Positions 26,030-36,588 of a DNA stretch of 64,000 nucleotides are shown one piece after another. The stretch's first letter is position 1. Every line of letters starts with the position of its first letter. The stretch lies in assembly GCF_025813715.1 (NCBI RefSeq), contig NZ_CP107532.1, positions 620,001 to 684,000 on the forward strand, in the 5' to 3' direction. This DNA comes from Methylobacterium sp. FF17 (lineage in GTDB: Bacteria; Pseudomonadota; Alphaproteobacteria; Rhizobiales; Beijerinckiaceae). Under the pieces are notes generated by a model. It ran no database searches. It had not been told where the DNA came from and saw only the letters and a list, made by a program, of their open reading frames with translations. Both the position numbers and the translations under genes were made by a program.

Positions 26030-27466
26030 ATGGCCAAGATCCAACAGACCTTCGTCTGCCAGTCCTGCGGGGCGGTCTACAATCGCTGGCGCGGGCGCTG
26101 CGAGGCTTGCAACGGCTGGAACTGCATCACCGAGGAGACCGGCGCCGCCGGACCGCAGGCAGGTCCGGTCAAGACCCGGCCGAGCCGGGCGCGCGGCCGC
26201 GTCTTCGCCCTGGAGGGCCTCACCGGCGAGGTGAAGGAGGCGCCGCGCATCCCGTCCGGCATCAACGAACTCGACCGCGTCACCGGCGGCGGCTTCGTGC
26301 GCGGCTCGGTGATCCTGCTCGGCGGTGATCCCGGCATCGGCAAGTCGACGCTGCTGATGCAGGCCTCCGCCGCCATGGCCCGCACGGGCGAGCGGGTCGT
26401 CTACATCTCGGGCGAGGAGGCGGTGGCGCAGGTGCGCCTACGCGCCGAACGCCTCGGCCTGACCTCCGCCGCCGTGGAACTCGCGGCCGAGACCAATGTC
26501 GAGGACATCGTCGAGACCCTGTCCCAGGGGCGCCCGCCGGCGCTGGCCATCATCGATTCGATCCAGACCATGTGGACCGAGACCGTGGAATCGGCCCCCG
26601 GCACGGTCACGCAGGTGCGCGGCTCCGCCCAGACCCTGATTCGCTTCGCCAAGACCACGGGCACGGCGGTGATCCTCGTCGGCCACGTCACCAAGGACGG
26701 GCAGATCGCGGGCCCGCGCGTCGTCGAACATATGGTCGACGCCGTCGCCTCGTTCGAGGGCGACCAGGGCCACCACTTCCGCATCCTGCGCGCCGTGAAG
26801 AACCGCTTCGGCCCCACCGACGAGATCGGCGTGTTCGAGATGACCGACATGGGGCTGGCCGAGGTGCCGAACCCCTCCGCCCTGTTTCTGGCGGGGCGCG
26901 ACCACGCCGCCCCCGGCACGGCGGTCTTCGCCGGAATGGAGGGCACGCGCCCACTCCTGGTCGAGATCCAGGCCCTCGTCGCCCCCTCGTCGCTCGGCAT
27001 GCCCCGCCGTGCCGTGGTGGGCTGGGATCCCAATCGTCTTTCGATGGTGCTGGCGGTGCTCGAGGCGCATGGCGGCATCCGGCTCGGCACCCACGACGTC
27101 TACCTCAACGTCGCGGGCGGCCTGCGCATTTCTGAGCCCGCCGCCGACCTCGCGGTGGCCGCCGCGCTGGTCTCGTCGCTATCGGGCGCGACGCTGCCGC
27201 CGGAGACCGTGTATTTCGGCGAGATCGGTCTGTCGGGCGCCATCCGCCCCGTGGCCCAGGCACCGGCCCGCCTCAAGGAGGCGCTGAAGCTCGGCTTCGC
27301 CAAGGCGGTGACCCCGCAGGGACGCGGCGAAGGCGGCGAGACCGCGCTGCAGACGGAAGCCCTGCGCCACATCGCCGACGTGGTCGCGGGCATCGCCAGC
27401 AGTGGCCAGCGCCGGGTCGGCGCCCGGCGCGGCCACAACCCACCGGATTACGGCGACGACGACTGA
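26030..27466 (+). CDS. radA: DNA repair protein RadA (Sms)
   Basis: RadA is a RecA-like ATPase that drives branch migration in homologous recombination. The 478-residue protein shows an N-terminal zinc finger with Cys10, Cys13, Cys24 and Cys27. Walker A reads GGDPGIGKST and the RadA-specific motif KNRFGPTDEIG is present. A C-terminal Lon-protease-like domain (LSGAIRPVAQAPARLKEALK) completes it. It converges on the metalloprotease gene, leaving 11 bp between stops. Confidence 0.96.
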   Translation: MAKIQQTFVCQSCGAVYNRWRGRCEACNGWNCITEETGAAGPQAGPVKTRPSRARGRVFALEGLTGEVKEAPRIPSGINELDRVTGGGFVRGSVILLGGDPGIGKSTLLMQASAAMARTGERVVYISGEEAVAQVRLRAERLGLTSAAVELAAETNVEDIVETLSQGRPPALAIIDSIQTMWTETVESAPGTVTQVRGSAQTLIRFAKTTGTAVILVGHVTKDGQIAGPRVVEHMVDAVASFEGDQGHHFRILRAVKNRFGPTDEIGVFEMTDMGLAEVPNPSALFLAGRDHAAPGTAVFAGMEGTRPLLVEIQALVAPSSLGMPRRAVVGWDPNRLSMVLAVLEAHGGIRLGTHDVYLNVAGGLRISEPAADLAVAAALVSSLSGATLPPETVYFGEIGLSGAIRPVAQAPARLKEALKLGFAKAVTPQGRGEGGETALQTEALRHIADVVAGIASSGQRRVGARRGHNPPDYGDDD

Positions 27467-27477
27467 GCCGGCCGACT

Positions 27478-29751
27478 TCAGAGCAGGAAGTCGGTGGCGA
27501 CCAGGCTATGGACGCCCGTCAGGTTGATCAGGAAGTCGGCGCGGGCGTCGCCATCCACATCGCCTTCGACCGACGTGACACCGTCGGATTGCGCGAACCG
27601 GACGTCGCCGCGCGCGCCGCTGAAGGCGGCCTGCCCGATGAACGCGAACGTGCTCACGGCCTCGAACGCGGTCAGGTCGATCCGGTCGCCCACCTCGAAA
27701 TCCGCGATGCGGTCCGCGGTTACCGCGGCCGATCCCGTCTCGCCGTCGCGGAAGACGAACGCGTCCGAGCCGGTGCCCCCCGTCAGGGTGTCGATGCCCG
27801 CACCGCCGATCAGGCGATCGTTCCCCTCGGCTCCGATGAGGATATCGTTCCCCGAGAGACCCGTCAGGACGTTGGCGGCCGTGCTGCCCACGATGATGTT
27901 CGACAGGTCGTTCCCGGTTCCCCGGATTGCGCCGCTTCCCTGCAGGGTCAGGTTCTCGACATTGTCGCCGAGGGTGAAGGAGGCCGTGCTCTCGATGTGA
28001 TCGGTGCCCTCGCCGGCACCCTCGATCGCGACGTCGCCGGCATTGTCGATCACGTAGTGATCGTCGCCCAGACCTCCGATGAGCTTGTCGCGCCCGAGGC
28101 CGCCATTCAGCCAGTCATCGCCGGCCCCGCCGTTCAGCACGTTCGCGACCCGGTTGCCGGTGAGGACGTTGTCGAGGGCGTTGCCGGTGCCCATCCAGGC
28201 CGCGGGCCCCGTCAGGACCAGTTCCTTCACCCCCACGCCGAGGGTGTAGCTGACCGAGGATTCGATGACGTTCCGCTCGTTACCCTGCGCTTCCACCACC
28301 ACGTCGCGGATGTTGTCGACGATGTAGGTGTCGTCGCCAACGCCGCCGATCATCGTGTCGGCGCCGGCTCCTCCGTCGAGGCGATCGTTGCCCGACCCGC
28401 CGTTCAGGCGGTCGTTGCCGGCTTGGCCGACGAGGGTGTCATCGCCGCCGCCCCCGTCGAGGCTCCAGTTCACGGCGCTGGTCGCCGTCAGGACGTCGTT
28501 ACCCCCGGTTCCGTTCAGGGCCACCGGCGGCGCCGGGTTCGCTGTGAAGACACGCAGGCCGAGATCGTAGACGCCGTCCGAGAAGATCGCCGTCTCCACA
28601 TCGCTCAGCCGATCGACGCCCTCGCCCGTCACCACGGTCTCGCGCCCGTCGAGACGCAGCGCATAGCTCGCGAAGGCCTTCTGGTAGACGGCGCTGTCGC
28701 GGCCCTCCCCCCCGTCGAGGATATCGTCGCCCGCGCCGCCATTGAGGCGATCGTTGCCCGCATCGCCGCGCAGGACGTCATTGCCGGCGAGCCCGATGAG
28801 GCTGTTGGCGCTGGCGTTGCCGATCAGGATGTCGTCCGCCGCAGCCCCTCTGGCGCTCTCGATCACCACGCCGTTGGCGATCGAGACGCCGCCGGTCAGC
28901 GTCTCGGAGGTGGAGATCCAGCCGCCGCCGCCGATCTCGTTCTCCAGCGTCGCGGCGCGGAGATCGATCTTGGCCCGGCTCGTTCCGGTATACGCGATGG
29001 TGTCGAAGCCGCCGGTATCCCAGATCGTCGTATAGCCGCGGTTGGCATCGACATCGTCGCTGAAGCGATAGACCGTGTTGTCGGTGTTGTGGGATCGCGC
29101 GCCGTAGAGGTGCTGGAGCGCGGCGATGTCGATCGCCCCGAAGGAGCCGGGCTGCACCTTGACCGACATGCCGGGGTCGACGGCGGCGGTGAAGGGATTG
29201 TCCTCCGGCAGGAAGGACCACGTGTAGCCCATCACGGTGCCGAGATGAGAGTTCAGGAAGGTCGTGCCCTGATCACCCGGCCCTTCGATGCCCGGCAGCA
29301 TCCCGGAGAGACCCGGCACGGTCTCGTGGGTATGCTTGAGCCCGAGAGCATGCCCGAGTTCGTGGAACCAGGTCGTCGAGAACGTTCCGAGGCGAACGAC
29401 CTCCGCGCCTCCCGAAACGTTGCGATCGATCCCGACCGCGGTCTCCACGGAGAGCGTCCCCTCCACGGGCACGCCGGATTCACCGCCAGCGCCCAGGTCC
29501 AGCCGAAAGTTGATGTTCGCGGTCCCCGACACCTCCGTGAAGGTCAGGTTGGCGAAGGTCTCCACGTTGCTCATGAGTTCGCGGTGAAACGCCTTCCAGT
29601 CACCCTCGTCGAAGTCGTTGACGCCGTTCTCGTTGATGTCGCCCGGCTTGAATCCATAGCTGACAATGGGTCCGGTCCACCCGGCGCCCATCATCAATCC
29701 ATCGACGACGGCATTCCCCGACAAAGGAGCATTTCGACCGACAGATGCCAT
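27478..29751 (-). CDS. Secreted RTX metalloprotease, M10 (serralysin-like) family
   Basis: This is a probable extracellular zinc protease exported by a type I system. The 757-residue product has the metzincin zinc site HELGHALGLKH at residues 130-140 and a Met-turn candidate VMGYTW. Four blocks of calcium-binding RTX nonapeptides (GGxGxDxLx) follow. Two interspersed repeats of about 100 residues are of the form VIDNAGDVAIEG...FTLGDNVENLTL. The extreme C-terminus ATDFLL resembles a type I secretion signal. There is no N-terminal signal peptide. Start 29751 has AAGGA seven bases upstream; the longer frame to 29817 lacks support. No HlyB/D/TolC genes are in the window. Confidence 0.88.
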   Translation of the reverse strand: MASVGRNAPLSGNAVVDGLMMGAGWTGPIVSYGFKPGDINENGVNDFDEGDWKAFHRELMSNVETFANLTFTEVSGTANINFRLDLGAGGESGVPVEGTLSVETAVGIDRNVSGGAEVVRLGTFSTTWFHELGHALGLKHTHETVPGLSGMLPGIEGPGDQGTTFLNSHLGTVMGYTWSFLPEDNPFTAAVDPGMSVKVQPGSFGAIDIAALQHLYGARSHNTDNTVYRFSDDVDANRGYTTIWDTGGFDTIAYTGTSRAKIDLRAATLENEIGGGGWISTSETLTGGVSIANGVVIESARGAAADDILIGNASANSLIGLAGNDVLRGDAGNDRLNGGAGDDILDGGEGRDSAVYQKAFASYALRLDGRETVVTGEGVDRLSDVETAIFSDGVYDLGLRVFTANPAPPVALNGTGGNDVLTATSAVNWSLDGGGGDDTLVGQAGNDRLNGGSGNDRLDGGAGADTMIGGVGDDTYIVDNIRDVVVEAQGNERNVIESSVSYTLGVGVKELVLTGPAAWMGTGNALDNVLTGNRVANVLNGGAGDDWLNGGLGRDKLIGGLGDDHYVIDNAGDVAIEGAGEGTDHIESTASFTLGDNVENLTLQGSGAIRGTGNDLSNIIVGSTAANVLTGLSGNDILIGAEGNDRLIGGAGIDTLTGGTGSDAFVFRDGETGSAAVTADRIADFEVGDRIDLTAFEAVSTFAFIGQAAFSGARGDVRFAQSDGVTSVEGDVDGDARADFLINLTGVHSLVATDFLL

Positions 29752-30290
29752 GGAGCGATCCTTGATTGAGGCTATGATCGGGTATGTTTCCAGGGCGTAA
29801 CACGGATAAATTTCCACCGATAGGGCATAAAGCCATGCTCAGCCGGCTGATATATCGATTACAAATGAACAATGACGTTAAATATTCCAAATACGCTCCC
29901 AACTAGTCTTCGGTAAGTTATCGGAGCGGGTCGTTTTCCGAGAGGCAAGTGCCCGTCAATCATACGCGCACCCGAATGCCTGGGGGGCCGGACAGGCATG
30001 GGGTCGCCCGCGCCGGACCGCTCGGTTGCGTCGGCACAATGATCGCCGAACCCGAAGGCGCATCGCCCGGCCGCCCGGAACGGGCGCCGATCCTGCGTCG
30101 TCTCCTGCGTCGTCCGGCAGGCGCCGACCCGACCGGACCGCGTGGCCATCCAGGGCGTTCGAGGGGCGAGATGGCACCCCGGGCCAGGGTGACGGCCGAG
30201 TTTCGCCAGGATATACGGAGGGGCGGCCCGGGGAGCCGCACGATCCGCCCATCGTCGCCGCTGCGCCCCATGAAGTGACAACCGTCAGAG
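29752..30290. other. 539-bp AT-richer divergent region between the metalloprotease and cvpA
   Basis: No supported gene lies here. The first 190 bp (about 29752-29940) are visibly richer in A+T than the flanking DNA and should hold the promoter of the metalloprotease. They include a perfect 12-bp palindrome at 29839-29850. The rest, to 30290, is GC-rich again and precedes cvpA. Frames crossing it have no recognisable product. Confidence 0.55.
29839..29850. promoter_or_regulatory. Perfect 12-bp palindrome upstream of the metalloprotease
   Basis: TCAGCCGGCTGA is fully self-complementary. It lies 88 bp upstream of the metalloprotease start in AT-rich DNA (TATATCGAT follows it). Position and symmetry suit a regulator site, but a 12-mer palindrome can also arise by chance in GC-rich DNA. 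Confidence 0.3.
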
Positions 30291-30896
30291 ATGCCGTTCT
30301 CCGTTCTCGATCTCGTCGTGCTGGGTATCGTCGTGCTCTCGGCGTTGCTGGCAGCCGTGCGCGGCGCCACCCGCGAAGTCTTGGCGATCATCGCCTGGGT
30401 GGCGGCCGCCGCCATCGCCTGGAAGTTTCACCCCCTGCTGCTGCCCACCGTCAGCCAGCACGTGACGAACCCCACGGTCGCCCTGGTGGCCTCGATCGCC
30501 GCGATCTTCCTCGTGACGCTGATCGTCGTGTCCATCATCACCGTGAAGGTGTCGGACATGATCCTCGATTCGCGGATCGGCGCCATCGACCGCTCGCTCG
30601 GCTTCCTGTTCGGCGCCGGGCGCGGCTTCCTCATCTGCGTGATCGGCTGGGTCTTCCTGGCCTGGCTCGTGCAGGGCAAGATGCCGCCCTGGGCGTCCGA
30701 GGCCCGCAGCCGCCCCATGCTGGAGAAGTCCGGCGAGGCCCTGGTGGCACAGCTGCCGGAGAACCCGGAAGGCCTGCTCAAGCAGTTCAAGAAGCCGAAG
30801 GGCGACAGCCCGGCCGATCCCGTGGAGCCGCCGGAAGGCGAGGTTCCGGCCCAGCGCCGCACCGAGGCTCCAGCCACGTCCACGCCGCGACGCTGA
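30291..30896 (+). CDS. cvpA: CvpA family membrane protein
   Basis: CvpA proteins are small inner-membrane proteins named for colicin V production and commonly encoded next to purF. The 201-residue product has four hydrophobic segments (starting VLDLVVLGIVVLSALLAAVR), the conserved ARGATREVL-type loop, and a Pro/Lys-rich cytoplasmic tail. It is followed by purF after 108 bp on the same strand, the standard arrangement. The biochemical role is still unclear for the family. Confidence 0.9.
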   Translation: MPFSVLDLVVLGIVVLSALLAAVRGATREVLAIIAWVAAAAIAWKFHPLLLPTVSQHVTNPTVALVASIAAIFLVTLIVVSIITVKVSDMILDSRIGAIDRSLGFLFGAGRGFLICVIGWVFLAWLVQGKMPPWASEARSRPMLEKSGEALVAQLPENPEGLLKQFKKPKGDSPADPVEPPEGEVPAQRRTEAPATSTPRR

Positions 30897-31004
30897 CCTG
30901 CAGGATCGCGCGCTTGGTCGCGGCGCCAAGCGCGATTACATGACGGTTGTCTGACGGTACCCGCGTGGGGGTTCGCGCGGGACCAAGCAGGGAACGACAT
31001 CACC

Positions 31005-32495
<1,491 letters not shown>

Positions 32496-32502
32496 TCCGC
32501 CG

Positions 32503-33252
32503 ATGAGCACCACCGACAAAGCCCTCGCCGGCCGCCTCGCCGTCGTGACCGGGGCCTCGCGCGGCATCGGACGTGCGGCCGCCCTCGCCCTGGCGGAGGC
32601 CGGGGCGCACGTCGTCGCGGTCGCCCGCACCCAGGGCGCCCTTGAGGAACTCGACGATGCGATCCGGGGGGTGGGCGGGAGCGCCACCCTCGTCCCCCTC
32701 GACCTGACCGACTACGACGCCATCGACCGCCTCGGCGCGGGCATCCACGAGCGCTGGAAGCGCCTCGACATCCTGGTCGGCAATGCCGGCATCCTCGGCA
32801 ATCTCACGCCGATCGGGCACGTGACCCCCAAGACCTGGGCGCAGGTGATGGAGATCAACGTGACGGCGAATTACCGGCTGATCCGCTCCCTCGATCCGCT
32901 GCTGCGGATGTCGGATGCCGGCCGCGCCATCTTCGTCACCTCGGGCGCCGCGCAGAAATGCAAGGCCTACTGGGGCCCCTACTCGGTCTCGAAGGCGGCC
33001 CTCGACGCCCTGGTGCGCACCTACGCGGCCGAGACGGCGACCACCCCCGTGCGCGCCATGCTGCTCAACCCCGGCCCCTTGCGCACCGCCATGCGCAAGG
33101 CCGCGATGCCGGGCGAGGATGCGGAGACGCTGAAGACGCCGGAAGACCTGGCGCCCCACTTCGTCCGCCTCGCGAGCCCGGATTTCACGGAATCCGGCAA
33201 GATCTACGATTTCCCGAGCGATCGCGTGCTGACCCCGCGGATGGCGGACTGA
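32503..33252 (+). CDS. Short-chain dehydrogenase/reductase (SDR)
   Basis: This is a classical SDR of 249 residues with the NAD(P)-binding motif TGASRGIG at 16-23 and NAG in VGNAGILG. The catalytic serine lies in FVTSGAAQ and the Tyr-x3-Lys in GPYSVSKAA. The substrate cannot be read from sequence. It sits 7 bp after purF on the same strand, an arrangement I know from other Rhizobiales genomes, so it is probably cotranscribed. A terminator-like structure follows before dmrA. Confidence 0.88.
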   Translation: MSTTDKALAGRLAVVTGASRGIGRAAALALAEAGAHVVAVARTQGALEELDDAIRGVGGSATLVPLDLTDYDAIDRLGAGIHERWKRLDILVGNAGILGNLTPIGHVTPKTWAQVMEINVTANYRLIRSLDPLLRMSDAGRAIFVTSGAAQKCKAYWGPYSVSKAALDALVRTYAAETATTPVRAMLLNPGPLRTAMRKAAMPGEDAETLKTPEDLAPHFVRLASPDFTESGKIYDFPSDRVLTPRMAD

Positions 33253-33591
33253 ACCGAGGCCGCCTTTCGAGACGTCGAACGCCTTCGCCTCCAGGCGGCA
33301 CGGCCCGGCGCCGTGCGGCTCTCCCGCCCTCTGCGCACGGAATCCCGTCGGGAGCCGAGGGCACACCGCCCCCTGGACGGCGGGGTGATCTCGGCTGTCC
33401 TCGCCCCGTCGTTCCGGTTCGTGGCCGGCGAGCCACGACTTGGCGGCGCCGGCCCGGGATCCGTCGGGACTGCGGCGGCGTTTTTTAAGCGATGAACTCC
33501 GTGGAAACTGCGTCGTCCCGAGCGTTTGTACCGCGCCTGGCTCACCCCCGCCCGCACCGCCCCTGATTCCCGCCCCAGCCCGGAGACCTCC
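33253..33591 (+). other. 339-bp spacer between the SDR gene and dmrA
   Basis: No supported gene lies here. It holds two GC-rich hairpins (33298-33316 with a 7-bp perfect stem; 33421-33436, GTGGC/GCCAC) and a stem ending in a run of six T at 33481-33486, annotated as a terminator. Just before dmrA, GGAG at 33582-33585 is a good ribosome-binding site. Confidence 0.55.
33447..33486 (+). terminator. Candidate intrinsic terminator after purF-SDR
   Basis: CGCCG (33447-33451) can pair with CGGCG (33476-33480), with an inner CCCG/CGGG stem. The second arm is followed at once by six T residues (33481-33486). This is the only clear T-tract in the area. The stem is interrupted, so strength is uncertain. 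Confidence 0.45.
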
Positions 33592-34011
33592 ATGATCGAC
33601 GTTCGCTGCATCTGCGCCATCGGCCTTCGCGGGCAGCTCGGCCTCAACGGGCACCTGCCCTGGGAGGGCAACACCGATCCGCTCTTCGTGGAGGACGTGA
33701 CGCGCTTCTTCGCCATCACCATGGGCCATGTCCTGATCGCCGGGCCGAAGACCATCGCGTCGGTACCGGAGTTCGCATTCAAGGACCGCACCATCGACGT
33801 CATCCGCAGCCACGAAGATCCGGAGGCGGTGCTGGCGCGCTATCCCGGGCGGCGCATCTTCGTGGGCGGCGGCATCGCGGTCTGGAACGTCTACGCGCAG
33901 TACATCCAGCACTGGGACGTCACCCGCCTGCCCTATGACGGCGAGGCCGACCGCTGGTTCGACCCGGCCTGGCTCGTCGGCGGCCCGGCGAGGGCACAAA
34001 CGGCCGCCTGA
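33592..34011 (+). CDS. dmrA: DHFR-fold reductase, probably dihydromethanopterin reductase DmrA
   Basis: The 139-residue product (about 15 kDa) has the DHFR fold: VRCICAIGLRGQLGLNGHLPW at the N-terminus, a likely active-site Asp in VEDVTRFF, the NADPH-loop segment VLIAGPKTIASVP, and the glycine turn RIFVGGGIAVWNVY. It is shorter than typical DHFR, with a few extra residues after the LPW motif. DmrA of Methylobacterium extorquens AM1 is a DHFR-like protein of about this size that makes tetrahydromethanopterin for formaldehyde oxidation. I identify this protein with it from recollection of the family. A conventional dihydrofolate reductase is the alternative. The preferred start has GGAG upstream; the longer frame from 33526 is rejected. 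Confidence 0.7.
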   Translation: MIDVRCICAIGLRGQLGLNGHLPWEGNTDPLFVEDVTRFFAITMGHVLIAGPKTIASVPEFAFKDRTIDVIRSHEDPEAVLARYPGRRIFVGGGIAVWNVYAQYIQHWDVTRLPYDGEADRWFDPAWLVGGPARAQTAA

Positions 34012-34047
34012 GGGGTTGAGGGGAGCGACCTAGCGACAAGGCTCCCG

Positions 34048-35175
34048 ATGACCTCCGCATCCTACCGTTTCGGCATCGAGGAAGAGTACTTCCTGGCGGA
34101 TGCCGAAACGCGCGGTACTCCGCGCCGCTCGGTCAAGCCGTTCCACGTCCAGGCCGGCGAGGAACTGCCGGAGATCGGGCGGGAACTGCTCCAGTGCCAG
34201 GTCGAGGTCTGTACCCCGCCCTCCACGGATTTCGCGCAGGCCCGCGAAGTCCTGTCCCGCCAGCGTGCAGCCCTCGCCAAGCTCGGACAGGCGCACGGCC
34301 TTCTGGTCTTCGCCGCCGGCACCCATCCGGTGGCGGATTGGGCGCGCCAACTGCCGACCAAGGGTGACCGGTATCGCGGGATCCTGCGCGACGTGGGACT
34401 CGCCGGACGCCGCAGCCTCATCTGCGGAATGCACGTCCATGTCGAGGTGCCGGATCCCGAGCGGCGCGTCGACCTGATGAACCGGCTCCTGCCCTACCAG
34501 CCGCTCCTGCTCGCGCTGTCGGCCTCCTCGCCGTTCTGGCAGGGCAAGCCCACGGGCCTGAGCGCCTACCGCCTCAGCGCCTTCGGCGAGTTGCCGCGCA
34601 CCGGCCTGCCGGACCTCTTCGCCGACGGGGGCGCCCATGAGCGCTACGTCCGGATCATGACCAAGGCCGGCTCGATCCAGGATGCGAGCTTCCTGTGGTG
34701 GTCGCTGCGCCCCTCGATCAAGTTCCCGACCCTGGAATTGCGGATCGCGGATTCCTGCACCCGCCTCGAAGACGCGCTGACCATCGCGGCCCTCTACCGC
34801 TGCCTCGTGCGTCTCATGGTCCGGCGCCCCGACCTCAACGCCGGGCTCGACGGCGTCTCCCGCGCACTGGCGCAGGAGAATCTGTGGCGCGCGCAGCGCA
34901 GCGGGACGGAGGCGGAACTCATCGACGAGGCGAGCGAGGAGGCCCTGCCCTTCGGCCAAGCCCTCGACGCCCTGCTCGCCCTCATCGCCGAAGACGCCGC
35001 CGCCCTCGGCTGCGAGGCCGAGGTGGCGCAGGCCCGGGTCATCGTGGAACGCGGCACCAGCGCCGAGCGTCAGACCGCGACCTTCGAGGCGACGCGCAAC
35101 GGCGACACCTCGAATCGTCAGGCCCTCGACGCCGTGGTGGACTGGCTGGCGGAGACGACGGCGGGCCCGGCGTGA
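34048..35175 (+). CDS. GCS2-family carboxylate-amine ligase (YbdK-like)
   Basis: The 375-residue protein belongs to the glutamate-cysteine ligase type 2 family (YbdK), ATP-dependent enzymes joining a carboxylate to an amine. It opens with the family signature YRFGIEEEYFLAD and contains the conserved block GMHVHVEVPDPERRVDLMN. The late segment LELRIADSCTRLEDALTIAA is also present. E. coli YbdK has weak gamma-glutamylcysteine ligase activity; the true substrate here is unknown. It starts 36 bp after dmrA on the same strand, so the two may be cotranscribed. It converges on der with 9 bp between. Confidence 0.85.
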   Translation: MTSASYRFGIEEEYFLADAETRGTPRRSVKPFHVQAGEELPEIGRELLQCQVEVCTPPSTDFAQAREVLSRQRAALAKLGQAHGLLVFAAGTHPVADWARQLPTKGDRYRGILRDVGLAGRRSLICGMHVHVEVPDPERRVDLMNRLLPYQPLLLALSASSPFWQGKPTGLSAYRLSAFGELPRTGLPDLFADGGAHERYVRIMTKAGSIQDASFLWWSLRPSIKFPTLELRIADSCTRLEDALTIAALYRCLVRLMVRRPDLNAGLDGVSRALAQENLWRAQRSGTEAELIDEASEEALPFGQALDALLALIAEDAAALGCEAEVAQARVIVERGTSAERQTATFEATRNGDTSNRQALDAVVDWLAETTAGPA

Positions 35176-35184
35176 GCCGAAGGC

Positions 35185-36543
35185 TCAGCCCTTGTTCTCG
35201 CGGTCGAACGGGTTCTTCGAGGTCCGCAGGGAGAGCCGGATCGGCGTCCCGGGCAGCTCGAAAGCCTCGCGCAGGGCATTGACGAGGTAGCGCGTATACG
35301 ACTTCGGCAGGCCGTCGAGCTGGTTGCCGAACAGGGCGAAGTGCGGCGGACGGCTCTTCACCTGGGTGGCGTAGCGGATCTTGATGCGCCGGCCGGACAC
35401 GGCCGGGGGCGGGTTGCGCTGGGTCGCCGCGCTGAGCCAGTCGTTGATCCGCGACGTCGAGATGCGGGTGCTCCAGATCTCCTCGGCGCTCGTCACCGCC
35501 TGCATCAGCTTGTCGATGCCCTCACCCGCCAAGCCCGACAGCGGCACCACGCCGACGCCGCGCACCTGCGGCAGCAGCCGGGTGCAATCCTCGCGCAGCT
35601 TCTTGAGGAGACCGTTCTGGTCGGCCACCAGGTCCCACTTGTTGAGCCCGATGACGAGGGCGCGGCCCTCGCTCTCGATCAGGTCGACAATGGTCAGGTC
35701 CTGCTTCTCGAACGGGATCGTGGCGTCGAGGAGCACCACCACCACCTCGGCGAAGCGCACGGCGCGCAGGCCGTCCGAGACGGCGAGCTTCTCGAGCTTG
35801 TCGTCGATGCGGGCCTTGCGGCGCATGCCGGCGGTGTCGTGCAGCTTGATGCGCCGGCCGCGCCACTCCCAGTCGAGGGAGATCGAGTCGCGGGTGATCC
35901 CGGCCTCCGGCCCGACGAGCAGCCGATCCTCGCCGAGCATCCGGTTGATCAGGGTCGATTTTCCGGCATTCGGGCGCCCGACGATGGCGACCTTGAGGGA
36001 GCGGTTCGCCGGATCGTCGTCGTATTCCTCGTCCTCGTCGTCGGGCTTGGGCAGGTTCTCGATCAGGGCATCGTGCAACTCGCCGATACCCTCGCCGTGC
36101 TCGGCCGAGAACGGGATGGGGTCGCCGAGCCCGAGCGAGAACGCCTCGTAGGCCCCGGACATGCCGGCGCCTCCCTCCGCCTTGTTGGCGATGAGGATGA
36201 CGGGGCAGCCGGCGCGCCGCACCATGTCGGCGAAGGGCTGATCGGCCGGTAGCACGCCCGCGCGGGCGTCGATCACGAACAGCACCACGTCGGCTTCGAG
36301 GATCGCCGCCTCGGTCTGGGCGCGCATCCGCCCGAGCAGCGAGCCCGGATCGGCCTCCTCGAGACCGGCAGTGTCGATCACGCGGAAGACGAGGCCACCG
36401 AAATTGACATCGCCCTCGCGCCGGTCGCGGGTCACGCCGGGGCGGTCGTCCACCAGGGCGAGCTTCTTGCCCACGAGGCGGTTGAACAGGGTCGACTTGC
36501 CGACGTTCGGCCGTCCGACGATCGCGACGGTCGGCATATCCAT
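35185..36543 (-). CDS. der: GTPase Der (EngA)
   Basis: Der is the tandem-GTPase that matures the 50S subunit. The 452-residue protein has two G domains, with Walker [11 protein letters not shown] near residue 8 and [10 protein letters not shown] near residue 190. DTAG motifs and NKAE/NKWD base-recognition motifs are present. A KH-like C-terminal domain follows ([20 protein letters not shown]). An acidic stretch ([10 protein letters not shown]) links the two G domains. It follows a YfgM-like gene on the same strand, the order also seen in other proteobacteria. Confidence 0.97.
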   Translation of the reverse strand: MDMPTVAIVGRPNVGKSTLFNRLVGKKLALVDDRPGVTRDRREGDVNFGGLVFRVIDTAGLEEADPGSLLGRMRAQTEAAILEADVVLFVIDARAGVLPADQPFADMVRRAGCPVILIANKAEGGAGMSGAYEAFSLGLGDPIPFSAEHGEGIGELHDALIENLPKPDDEDEEYDDDPANRSLKVAIVGRPNAGKSTLINRMLGEDRLLVGPEAGITRDSISLDWEWRGRRIKLHDTAGMRRKARIDDKLEKLAVSDGLRAVRFAEVVVVLLDATIPFEKQDLTIVDLIESEGRALVIGLNKWDLVADQNGLLKKLREDCTRLLPQVRGVGVVPLSGLAGEGIDKLMQAVTSAEEIWSTRISTSRINDWLSAATQRNPPPAVSGRRIKIRYATQVKSRPPHFALFGNQLDGLPKSYTRYLVNALREAFELPGTPIRLSLRTSKNPFDRENKG

Positions 36544-36588
36544 GGTGTGCTCGTTTCAGTCAGGCGTCGTGGAAAATAGCGTGGTCGC

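Noticed and set aside
27508..29769. 753-codon plus-strand frame opposite the RTX metalloprotease
   Set aside because: It is a mirror of the repetitive RTX coding sequence with no family motif. The minus-strand protein has the zinc site and calcium repeats.
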